This document shows positions 31,681-39,700 of a stretch of DNA of 64,000 nucleotides, in pieces. Each line of letters opens with the position of its first letter. Positions within the stretch are counted from its first letter, which is position 1. Source of the stretch: Gammaproteobacteria bacterium (lineage in GTDB: Bacteria > Pseudomonadota > Gammaproteobacteria > Competibacterales > Competibacteraceae). The position numbers and the translations under genes are program-made. The stretch lies in assembly GCA_024235035.1 (NCBI GenBank), contig JACKNE010000015.1:59061-123060 (forward strand), read 5' to 3'. The notes under the pieces are model-generated. The model ran no database searches and had not been told where the DNA came from. It saw nothing but the letters and a program-made list of their open reading frames with translations.

Positions 31681-33738
31681 TCAGCCGACATCGAACCGCT
31701 CGAACGTCATGGTGAATTGACCGCGACCGTGGGTCATGCCACGTAGATCGGTAATATAGCCGAGCAACCGATCAAGGGCGCAATCACAATGGATAATGGT
31801 CATTTCCCCCAGGCTCGTCGTGTCCCGGATCACGGCGCGGCGGGCCTGTAAATCACCGATGACGGTTCCGACATCGCTTTCCGGCGCCACCACCTCCATC
31901 GCCATGATCGGCCGCAGCACCTGCCCGCCGGCTTGCATCAGTGCTTTGCGCACCGCCTCGGCGACGGCGATCCGTAACGCCTGGGGGCTGGAGAGTGTGC
32001 TGAACAGTTCCACATCCAGCACCCGCACGCCCAAATCCTGCAAGGGTGCTCCGGTGGTCGGGCCATTGACCAGCGCATCTTCGGCTCCGCCGGCGATCGC
32101 TTGCCGCTGTAACAGATGCAGCTCGGCACCCTCGGGCCGCACCGCTGGCTCGGCGCTCACATTCAAACCTGCCCCACGCGGTAAGGGCGTCACCGCTACC
32201 CGCGCCCAAGCTTTCAGCTCCAGTCTTTTACCATCCGGCTGTTCCATCACCCGATGGAATAGGTGGTCAGCTTCCGCCATTCGTTCGATCGTCTCATGGG
32301 TCACGACATCGGGATGACCGACGCGAATGTTGACGTGGAACTCACGTTGTAATCGTTCACCGGCGATCTGCAAATGTAGCTCACCCATGCCGCGCAACAG
32401 GCGTTGGCCTGTGTCCTGATCCTCTTCCACGCGCAGGGTCGGATCTTCCTGCTGTAACTTGTCCAGCGCTTCCAGTAACTTTTCTTCATCAGCGCTGGAT
32501 TGCGGCTCGATTGCCAGCCCCAACATCGGTTCACGCGCATCGATGCGTTCCAGCCATAGCGGGTGGTTCGGTGCGCATAGGGTATCTCCGGTGGTTGCCC
32601 AACGCAGTCCAGCCATCAGCACGATTTGCCCGGCGGTCGCCTGATCCAGGCGGATTTTGTGATTGGCATCCACCTCGAACAACCGCGCCACGCGCTCCTG
32701 ACGCACCGTTCCGTCTGGACCGGGAATCGCGATCTCATCGCCTGCTTGCAAAGTCCCACGATAGAGTCGGGCAAAGACATGGCGGCGACCTTCCCACATC
32801 TGCACCTTGAAGGCCAGCGCTGCCAATGGCTCGTCCGCCTCCATCGCGACCCATTCCTCGCTACCGTCGACTCGATGGGCTAGACTGGGCGGACGCTCGG
32901 TAGGGGCGGGCAACAACCGCAACACACCGTCCATGATCGGTTGTACGCCTTGGTTGCGCAGGGCGCTGCCGGCGAAACAGGGCTGCGCCTTGCCCGCCAG
33001 CGTGGCTTGGCGCAGCGCGGTCCAGACCGCTGCTGGGTCCGGCTCCTCTTCAGCCAAGACCTGCTCAGCCAAAGCATCATCCATCTCCGCTGCCGCCAGC
33101 AGCAGGTTTTCTCGCCAGGGTCGCATCTGTTGCCAGATCGCTTCATCGCAGGGGGTGATAGCCACCTGCTCGCCGCGTTCCCCAGCAAAGCGCCAGCAGG
33201 TTTTATCGATCAGGTGAATGACCGTGCCATCGTAATCGGGTAGCGGGATGGTCACCATGACCGGCTCCGCCACCAACCGTTCACGCACCGTGGCCAGCGC
33301 TCGTTCGAAATCGGCGCCGGGCCGGTCCAACTTGTTGATGAAGAACAATGCCGGTAAGCGAAACCGGGTGCGTTGCCGCCAAACCGTCTCGGTTTGCGGC
33401 TCTACGCCCCGTACCCCGTCCAGCACGACGATGCAACCATCCAGCACGCGCATCGAGCGTTCGACCTCGATGGTGAAATCGACGTGGCCCGGCGTATCGA
33501 TCAGTTGAATCAGATAATCACGCCAGGGCAGCCGGGTCACGGCAGCAGTGATCGTGATGCCATGCGCCTGCTCCTCGGCCATATAATCCATGTGGGCAGC
33601 GCCCTCATGGACCTCACCGATCTTGTGAGAGACGCCAGCGTAATACAGCATCCGCTCGGTCAGGGTCGTCTTGCCGGCATCCACATGCGCGGCGATGCCG
33701 ATGTTGCGCACCCGCGCAAGGTCTGGGGCGTTGGGCAT
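31681..33738 (-). CDS. Elongation factor G paralogue
   Basis: Translational GTPase of 685 residues with all five EF-G domains. G1 is AHVDAGKTTLTERMLYYAG, G3 DTPGHVDFTIEVERSMRVLD and G4 NKLDRPGADFERAL; the C-terminal EF-G domain V includes GYITDLRGMTHGRGQFTM. It is not in a str operon (no rpsL, rpsG or tuf nearby), so it is probably a second EF-G-like copy. Switch I reads EEQAHGITITAAVTRLPW, with His where the family normally has Arg before GITI. It may be specialised in ribosome recycling or stress; that is inference. It is followed closely by a DUF1015 gene upstream on the same strand. Confidence 0.85.
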   Translation of the reverse strand: MPNAPDLARVRNIGIAAHVDAGKTTLTERMLYYAGVSHKIGEVHEGAAHMDYMAEEQAHGITITAAVTRLPWRDYLIQLIDTPGHVDFTIEVERSMRVLDGCIVVLDGVRGVEPQTETVWRQRTRFRLPALFFINKLDRPGADFERALATVRERLVAEPVMVTIPLPDYDGTVIHLIDKTCWRFAGERGEQVAITPCDEAIWQQMRPWRENLLLAAAEMDDALAEQVLAEEEPDPAAVWTALRQATLAGKAQPCFAGSALRNQGVQPIMDGVLRLLPAPTERPPSLAHRVDGSEEWVAMEADEPLAALAFKVQMWEGRRHVFARLYRGTLQAGDEIAIPGPDGTVRQERVARLFEVDANHKIRLDQATAGQIVLMAGLRWATTGDTLCAPNHPLWLERIDAREPMLGLAIEPQSSADEEKLLEALDKLQQEDPTLRVEEDQDTGQRLLRGMGELHLQIAGERLQREFHVNIRVGHPDVVTHETIERMAEADHLFHRVMEQPDGKRLELKAWARVAVTPLPRGAGLNVSAEPAVRPEGAELHLLQRQAIAGGAEDALVNGPTTGAPLQDLGVRVLDVELFSTLSSPQALRIAVAEAVRKALMQAGGQVLRPIMAMEVVAPESDVGTVIGDLQARRAVIRDTTSLGEMTIIHCDCALDRLLGYITDLRGMTHGRGQFTMTFERFDVG

Positions 33739-33750
33739 GAGAGTTCTCGT

Positions 33751-35091
33751 TTAAACGATCCGCCGGCATTCCAGATAAAAGCGTTTCTCGTCGGCCTCAC
33801 CCATCGAAAAGGTCTTCCTGGGCAAGGCACCGTCGCGAATCACCGTGCGGAAAAAATCGTTCTTGGCCAGCGCTGGAAGATAGAAACCGATATTGTCGGG
33901 TTGGGCGCTGAGTTGTTCCAGTGTGTCCTCGCCGTGGATGTAGTCGAGCCGGACATCAGGCCGATTTTCCAGATACTGGTCCAGAAATGCTTGCAAGCTG
34001 GCTACTGGCAATGTCAGTCGTGGTTGCTCGATGAGCAAAATCCCATGATGGCGTTGGCTGGTGAACGCGATGACGTGGCGGTCAGGCTGTTGCATTTCTT
34101 GCCATGCCTGATGCGTGGCCGCCCAGGATGCGTGATCGATGACCGTCAGCCTCGAACCCTGTGCTGTACAGAACGTTGCCATCGCTTCCAGCAGGCGACC
34201 TGGATCGATGTTGAACACGATGCGGTGGATTGCCTCGAACTCCAGGCCTTCGTCATGCAGATTGACCAATTCCACCAACGCATGGCGGGCCGGATGATGC
34301 ATGATTGCCACAGGATCGGATGCGGTGCGCTTGAGCTGTTCCCAGAGGATCTTGGCGGTGGCGAAAGAGTGATTACCGTCGCCCATGGCGTACAGCAGCA
34401 CAGGCTCATCCGTCATCCCATAGCGGTCGTTGAATAGTGCCGGCTCCGCCAACCGCATGAGCTGTTCGACCACCCATTGGATCATCAGTGGGTGGTCGAG
34501 CCGCCAGCCACGTACCCGTCCACTGTCCAGCATTAGCGGTGCGTCATACAGTTTTTCCAGCGGTTCGGTGAACAGCGGATCGATGACGCTGCATTCAGGG
34601 TCATCGATCAGCACCATGACATGTGGTAATTCAAGCGGTGCATGCTCTCGCACCCGCACTCGTGGCGGCAAGCGCTCCAGGATCGTGCCTTCGGTGGGTC
34701 GGATCAGCGTCTTGGCGCCAGGATTGAAGTCGTAGTGCTCCAGGTCCAGTGCGGCGATCAGTCCACGCCGGGTTCGGCCTCGCGCGGTCTCCCGTTCGAC
34801 CAGCACCAGTGTCGGCGACTGCGGTTCTAGTGTCCTATCGGCGAGATAGTGGTGCATGGCCTCATGAATGGCGGCAATCCGTTGCGCCTCGTCCGCCGCA
34901 CCCAGATAGGCTTCCGGCAGGATCAGTCGTAAGGTTGAAGGTGCGTTGCCGACCAGCGCCTCCACTCGCGCCCAGTAATCCGGCTGTGAGGTGTATTGGT
35001 CGCAGGCGACCACTGCCCACTGGGTGAGATCGATGCTTGTTCGCGGCAATAGCAGCGTTGGAACCTGTAGACCGATGGGTGTGAAATTCAT
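33751..35091 (-). CDS. DUF1015 family protein
   Basis: A 446-residue soluble protein starting MNFTPIGLQVPTLLLPRTSI; the longer frame to 35217 is less likely. Recognisable stretches are WAVVACDQYTSQPDYWARV and VLLYAMGDGNHSFATAKILW, followed by HPARHALVELVNLHDEGLEF, the pattern I associate with DUF1015, a family of unknown function sometimes annotated as SerC-like. It ends 12 bp before the EF-G paralogue start in the same direction, so the two are probably co-expressed. AGGGGAGA lies about 13 bases before the ATG. It is divergent from the membrane protein at 35269. Confidence 0.75.
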   Translation of the reverse strand: MNFTPIGLQVPTLLLPRTSIDLTQWAVVACDQYTSQPDYWARVEALVGNAPSTLRLILPEAYLGAADEAQRIAAIHEAMHHYLADRTLEPQSPTLVLVERETARGRTRRGLIAALDLEHYDFNPGAKTLIRPTEGTILERLPPRVRVREHAPLELPHVMVLIDDPECSVIDPLFTEPLEKLYDAPLMLDSGRVRGWRLDHPLMIQWVVEQLMRLAEPALFNDRYGMTDEPVLLYAMGDGNHSFATAKILWEQLKRTASDPVAIMHHPARHALVELVNLHDEGLEFEAIHRIVFNIDPGRLLEAMATFCTAQGSRLTVIDHASWAATHQAWQEMQQPDRHVIAFTSQRHHGILLIEQPRLTLPVASLQAFLDQYLENRPDVRLDYIHGEDTLEQLSAQPDNIGFYLPALAKNDFFRTVIRDGALPRKTFSMGEADEKRFYLECRRIV

Positions 35092-35268
35092 GGACGATGC
35101 TTCTCCCCTTAGTAATTCGATGTTCGGCGACAAACCGCTCACAAGCTTAACAAATGGATCGTACCGAACAAACGACCTTGAGCAAGGTTCCTGGTCAAGA
35201 GGTATCATTAAAATCATCCAAACTGAACCGCATTGCCCCGCGTTGTAACCTTAAAAAGGGACCCGTTC

Positions 35269-36582
35269 ATGCGTAAGCTGATGATCATCATTGCAACTAT
35301 CCTTGTCGTCCTGGTGTTGATGGCCGGTAGTATCTGGGGTTATCTGTGGTACAGCACTCGACAGCAGGCCGAACAACTGGTTGCTGCCGCCAAGCCCTTT
35401 GCCGAGGTCAGCTACGATGGCGTCTACGTTTTGCCGACCGGTTCAGTCGGCGCCCAGCAAGTCAAGATCATCCCGCATCTGGTCAACGACGTCATCTCCA
35501 TCGGCGCTATTCGGCTCAACGCACCGAACATCCTGGCGCTGCTCAACATCCGTCGGCAACTGAGCCAGGGCCAGCTTCCCGAAGCACTGTCGCTCTCACT
35601 CCGCCGGTTCGAACTACCGCTGTATGGCGGCATTATCGGCGCCAAACCGCCTTCCCCAAGTGAGCGCACACCGTTCGATGATCTGGAAGCGCTCGGTTGT
35701 GGGCCGGTGATTCATTTCGGTGGCGCTGAGTGGGAGGAGATGGGCTATGAGCGCTTTATCAGCAACATCGAAGTCGGCTATCGGCTCGATGCGCCTGCTA
35801 GCCGCATCAGCGTCCAGATCAGCAGCAACACCCAGGATTGGGCGACCCTGCATTTGGATATCGGTTTTGCGCTGGACAGACCCTCGACGTCAATCATGGA
35901 ATTGGCTCAGTCGTTGACGCCCAAGCTGGCCAGTCTGCATGCCGTCCTTCAGGACAATGGCTATAACAACCGTCGGAACGAGTATTGCGCCGCCAAAGCG
36001 GGTAAACCGGTCAATGAATATATGGCCGATCATGTGCGGTTAGTGGTCGAACGTCTGCGCGCCAACGGCATTCATCTAGGGCCGGGGTTGATCGCTGCCT
36101 ATCAGCGCTATCTAACCAAAGGAGAACGATTTACCATTACAGCTAATCCTTCCGCCCCTATCGATCCCGCTGAGTTGCTGCACTACAAGGCGGAGGATGT
36201 TGTCAAGCTGGCAGGGTTGACGGTCAAAATCGATGATCAAGCGGTGACTGATCTCAGTATGGAATGGAATATCGCTCAAGTGACCCAGGCGTTGGGTGCG
36301 CGACCCACGCCCACCGTTGAGAAAGAACCGGAAGAAGCGGTCGTGTCGGTTGCTCCAAAACCCGTCATCGTGCAGAAATCCTTTCACCCAACGCCCGTTG
36401 GCGAACTGGGCCAGCATGTTGGCAAAATTGCCAAGTTGCAAACCAGCACCGGCGCCAGCTACTTGGGGAAATTAGGGAGCATTACCAAAGAGACGGTCAA
36501 AATCACGATCCGCAGATCCGGCGGCGCCGCGACCTTATCGCTACGCAGCAAAGACATTACTGAGGCACAGGTATTGTACTGA
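35269..36582 (+). CDS. Membrane-anchored protein of unknown function
   Basis: 437 residues: one N-terminal membrane helix (MRKLMIIIATILVVLVLMAG) and a large, probably periplasmic, region. The middle has no domain I recognise (SLRRFELPLYGGIIGAKPPS, LHLDIGFALDRPSTSIMELA). After a proline-rich linker (about 350-380), the last 55 residues look like a small Sm/SH3-like barrel: GKIAKLQTSTGASYLGKLGS, then VKITIRRSGGAATLSLRSKD. AAAAAGGG precedes the ATG. It is convergent with the cytochrome c4 gene, whose repeat begins 39 bp after this stop. Confidence 0.7.
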   Translation: MRKLMIIIATILVVLVLMAGSIWGYLWYSTRQQAEQLVAAAKPFAEVSYDGVYVLPTGSVGAQQVKIIPHLVNDVISIGAIRLNAPNILALLNIRRQLSQGQLPEALSLSLRRFELPLYGGIIGAKPPSPSERTPFDDLEALGCGPVIHFGGAEWEEMGYERFISNIEVGYRLDAPASRISVQISSNTQDWATLHLDIGFALDRPSTSIMELAQSLTPKLASLHAVLQDNGYNNRRNEYCAAKAGKPVNEYMADHVRLVVERLRANGIHLGPGLIAAYQRYLTKGERFTITANPSAPIDPAELLHYKAEDVVKLAGLTVKIDDQAVTDLSMEWNIAQVTQALGARPTPTVEKEPEEAVVSVAPKPVIVQKSFHPTPVGELGQHVGKIAKLQTSTGASYLGKLGSITKETVKITIRRSGGAATLSLRSKDITEAQVLY

Positions 36583-36620
36583 CAGATCAAATCGGTATTC
36601 CGTCGTTTGAACTCCTTGGT

Positions 36621-37338
36621 CTTTTTCACTCCTGCTGGACGGTGACCAAGCCCTTGGGCTGACTGGCGTAATAGGCGGCCAGATCGGCGATATCCTGTGC
36701 AGACAGGGGTTTGGCCATGCCGTTCATGACGGCGTTCTGACGGGCTCCTGACTGGTAACGCGTCAATGCCGTGCGCAGATAATCCTCGTGCTGACCGGCC
36801 AGGCGTGGATACAGGGGAATGGCGCCGTTGCCGTCTGCGCCGTGACACGCGGCGCAGGTCACGCTCTTGGCCTTGCCAGCGACGGCATTGCCCTGGACTG
36901 GATAAGGCGCGGCGGCAGACGGGAAGTGAGCCAGATAGGCGGCAATATCCTGCTGATCCTGCTCACTGAGCGGGGAGGCGTTGGCCTGCATGGTCGGGTG
37001 CTGGCGTTGGCCTGCCTGATAGGCCTTGAGCGCCGACAGGAGGTAGTCGGCATGCTGGCCGCCCAAGCGGGGCACATGGTAGGTCGGATAGGCGTTCGTG
37101 TAACCAGGGATGGCATGGCAACCGGCGCAAGTGGCAAACTTGCTCTGACCGGCTTGGGGGTCGCCGGCGGCCTGGGCTGCACCGGCCAGACCACAGAGCA
37201 TCAGGATGGCCAAGGGCCGCAGTAGGGATCGGGTCATGGGGGTCCTCGTGAGGTTCTTTGGATTTGGTTTTTAAAACTTGCTAAAACTAACCGGCTCACG
37301 GGCGGATAGCAATCGTTCATGCCTAATTCCCGCATTTT
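36621..37338 (-). repeat. 718-bp inverted repeat, copy 1 (cytochrome c4 gene plus upstream)
   Basis: This segment, read on the minus strand, matches 61460-62177 on the plus strand over 718 bp with no gap. By eye I count four mismatches, all inside the gene: one changes a GGC glycine codon, one another glycine codon, and two adjacent to each other change CAC to TAT. Identity starts about 101 bp upstream of the ATG and stops 5 bases after the stop codon, where the flanks diverge at once. No insertion-sequence ends or target duplications are evident at the borders. Confidence 0.92.
36626..37237 (-). CDS. Cytochrome c4, copy 1
   Basis: Dihaem periplasmic c-type cytochrome of 203 residues. It has a Sec signal peptide (cleavage near AQAAG), two CXXCH haem sites (CAGCH and CAACH) in two homologous halves, and likely axial methionines in HPTMQANASPLSEQD and NAVMNGMAKPLSAQD. 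Cytochrome c4 passes electrons to terminal oxidases. GAGGA lies 8 bases before the ATG. A second, almost identical gene is at 61561-62172; the proteins differ only in GQHEDY here against GQYEDY there. It is convergent with the upstream unknown membrane protein and divergent from oxyR. Confidence 0.93.
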   Translation of the reverse strand: MTRSLLRPLAILMLCGLAGAAQAAGDPQAGQSKFATCAGCHAIPGYTNAYPTYHVPRLGGQHADYLLSALKAYQAGQRQHPTMQANASPLSEQDQQDIAAYLAHFPSAAAPYPVQGNAVAGKAKSVTCAACHGADGNGAIPLYPRLAGQHEDYLRTALTRYQSGARQNAVMNGMAKPLSAQDIADLAAYYASQPKGLVTVQQE

Positions 37339-37796
37339 CTGCAGAGCGTGGTCCGATTGACGTCGAGCATCGCTGCCGTCATTACGCAGTTGCCGGTAAT
37401 GTGTAGAATGGATTAGCCAAGTAGGCTTGTATAGGACGGGAATTGCTTAATGCCTCGGCGCTATCAACGTATGGAGCACTCGTTGGGAAAATACGACTTG
37501 CCTCGTCTTGTGCGCCACCTAGCAGGGCTTCAACGGTATGGCATACTTCTCTTCACAGAAATTTATCGCCCGCCAGCGGCGGTATCCTTCTCAACCTGAC
37601 CCAGTGGCTTATATCCTCAAAGGTATTATTATGGCTGTCGAGCAAGAAATGCCGTCGCTCCAAAATCTAACCTCTTGTGAGGAGTTCCCGATAGCAGGTG
37701 CTCTGGAAGTCACGCGACGAGACTCTAATGGGCAATAATGAATGAAGCAATAATCCCTATTTTTTGAAAGCAATGATGTTTCTATCGGAGTTACAT
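37238..37796. other. Intergenic region between cytochrome c4 copy 1 and oxyR
   Basis: The first 101 bp belong to the inverted repeat and should hold the cytochrome promoter. The rest, 37339-37796, is unique in this window and holds the oxyR promoter. A 35-codon frame at 37631-37738 has an AAAGG in front, but no recognisable product, so I do not call it. No hairpin or RNA gene stands out. Confidence 0.5.
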
Positions 37797-38699
37797 GTGA
37801 CGCTACAAGAACTACGCTATCTAGTGGCGGTAGCGGAGGAACAACATTTTGGGCGGGCTGCTGAGTTATGTCATGTGACGCAATCGACTTTGAGCATTCA
37901 GCTCAAAAAGCTGGAAGACCAACTGAACGTCATCCTGTTTGATCGCAGTCAACCTCAAGCGACGCCGACTCCAGTGGGTCGAGAGATCATTGCCCAAGCC
38001 CGCCTAGTATTGGAGGAGGCGCATAGAGTGCAGGCGATTGCCTTGCGCGGGCTAGATCCCATGCAGGGCGTCTTGCGGGTTGGGGTGATTCCCACGCTGG
38101 GTCCGTATCTCATACCGCATCTCCTGCTGCCGATCCACGCGGCTTATCCGAAGCTACGGATGTTTCTGCGCGAGGATCTGACCGATCATTTGTTACGCCA
38201 ACTGCGCAGTGGGGAACTCGATCTACTGCTGATGGCGTTACCGGTGCGTCGCGAGGGACTCGAAACATTGACGCTATTTGCGGAGCCGTTTCAGGTCGCG
38301 TTACCGGCTGGCCATCCGTTGACTGAGCGTGATCAAATTGAAGAAAGCGATCTCAGCGATTACGAGATCCTGTTGCTCGAGGAGGGTCATTGTCTGCGCG
38401 ATCAAGCGTTGGCCATTTGCCAGTCGCCGAAGGTGATCGAGGATTTCACCGCGAGCAGCTTGGAAACCCTGCGGCAAATGGTGGCGGCGGGTATCGGGTT
38501 GACGCTGCTGCCGGAACTGGCCGCTCGACTGGATCAGGCGGCAGCTTATCGGCAATTGATCGAGATTCGCGCGTTCGCGCCGCCCGCGCCAACCCGCACC
38601 ATCGGTTTGGTGTGGCGTCGGCAATTTCCCCGACAAGCTACGATCGACGGATTGGTGGAAGTGATCCAGAAACACCTGCCGCCCGGTTTGAGCAAATAG
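37797..38699 (+). CDS. oxyR: Hydrogen peroxide-inducible regulator OxyR
   Basis: LysR-family activator of peroxide defence, 300 residues. The N-terminal helix-turn-helix (EQHFGRAAELCHVTQSTLSI) and effector domain align with OxyR. The redox pair equivalent to E. coli Cys199/Cys208 is present in EEGHCLRDQALAIC with the same spacing, followed by TASSLETLRQMVAAGIGLTL, so peroxide sensing by disulfide is likely. I start it at GTG 37797, preceded by TATCGGAG, which gives the classical N-terminus (VTLQELRYLVAVA); upstream ATGs add 10 unaligned residues. No catalase or peroxiredoxin gene is adjacent. Confidence 0.9.
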   Translation: MTLQELRYLVAVAEEQHFGRAAELCHVTQSTLSIQLKKLEDQLNVILFDRSQPQATPTPVGREIIAQARLVLEEAHRVQAIALRGLDPMQGVLRVGVIPTLGPYLIPHLLLPIHAAYPKLRMFLREDLTDHLLRQLRSGELDLLLMALPVRREGLETLTLFAEPFQVALPAGHPLTERDQIEESDLSDYEILLLEEGHCLRDQALAICQSPKVIEDFTASSLETLRQMVAAGIGLTLLPELAARLDQAAAYRQLIEIRAFAPPAPTRTIGLVWRRQFPRQATIDGLVEVIQKHLPPGLSK

Positions 38700-38751
38700 A
38701 TGTGGATGTGAGGGTTGCCTCCGCGCGGATTCATCCTTGGCCTGGAAAACT

Positions 38752-39498
38752 TCACCGATAGCCTACGATCCGCACTTCGCTGCTCCAGTCGCCGAAAAAC
38801 GGCTCACCCTCAGCGCGCAGAATCAACTGGCGATCTGAAGGCATCGGTAGCCAGACATTGTCGGAATTGTAGGCCCAACTCGGTTGAGGTAGACCGACGG
38901 CATAAAGATAGAACGCCGCTTCTCGATCGCCTTGCACCCGTACTGAAATCCGGAAGCGATGCGGGCCGCCCTTGACATAGCCGGTCGCCACTTGGGCATA
39001 GACGAGAATTTCCCGAGCCTTGTTGGGCACCTGAGCCGGAATCCGGCGCACCTCGTGATTTTGCCCACCATTAGGCAAGACGCCCATCGGTATATCGATC
39101 GCCCAAAAATTCGCCGATGGCTCTGCTGCGGTTTCCTGCAGACGAGTGACGAGGTTCGAGTGTTGTGTGGCCAACAGCTTACGCAGATGAACCACGGCTA
39201 GGTGAGTATTGCGCGTCTCTTGTTGCAAACCGGCCAAGGATTGTTGTGAACGCTCTTCCTGAATTTGTCGTTGCCGGCCTTGTTCTCGGACATCGGTGAG
39301 CATCTGTTCGATTCGATCCAGCCGACCATCCAGCGCATCGAGCTTGGGTTCCAGGGCAGACGGCGGCGCTGTGGGTGACGTTTGGGAGCGGGGTGCAGCG
39401 GGTCGGGTAAAACGCGCGACCAACGACTGATAAAATGCGCAACCCGGCGTCAGCACCATGGTGAGGATCACCACTCCGACTATTCCAGCCCGTCTCAT
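38752..39498 (-). CDS. Predicted lipoprotein with coiled coil
   Basis: A 248-residue protein. The ATG at 39498 has a strong GGAGGAGA site and yields a lipoprotein signal peptide with lipobox LTPGC, so lipidation at about Cys20 is expected. Residues about 50-115 form a Gln/Glu/Arg-rich coiled coil (DALDGRLDRIEQMLTDVREQ). The C-terminal half is beta-rich (PHRFRISVRVQGDREAAFYL) with a carbohydrate- or protein-binding look, but no family I recognise. Convergent with oxyR and divergent from the CHASE2 cyclase. A link with the cyclase cluster is conceivable, not shown. Confidence 0.72.
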   Translation of the reverse strand: MRRAGIVGVVILTMVLTPGCAFYQSLVARFTRPAAPRSQTSPTAPPSALEPKLDALDGRLDRIEQMLTDVREQGRQRQIQEERSQQSLAGLQQETRNTHLAVVHLRKLLATQHSNLVTRLQETAAEPSANFWAIDIPMGVLPNGGQNHEVRRIPAQVPNKAREILVYAQVATGYVKGGPHRFRISVRVQGDREAAFYLYAVGLPQPSWAYNSDNVWLPMPSDRQLILRAEGEPFFGDWSSEVRIVGYR

Positions 39499-39700
39499 AC
39501 TCTCCTCCCGACCCATCAGCCCTTGCCCTCGACCGCCTTCCCACCGGTGAGCAGGAAGAGTCAATCATTATTGAAAGGGCATTATAGCCACCCATTGCCG
39601 ACTAGGATGAGGGTATATTGTAACCGTTGCCGCATCGGTGCTTGCCGGGATGGTCCAGCGAACGAGTAATCCGTATAGAAAACCTTGAGATCGATCCCAT

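Noticed and set aside
36621..37338. The cytochrome repeat as a composite transposon
   Set aside because: No transposase, terminal inverted repeats or target-site duplications are visible at either copy.
37631..37738. 35-codon frame with an AAAGG in front
   Set aside because: No recognisable product and the region is a promoter area; a good ribosome-binding site alone is not enough.
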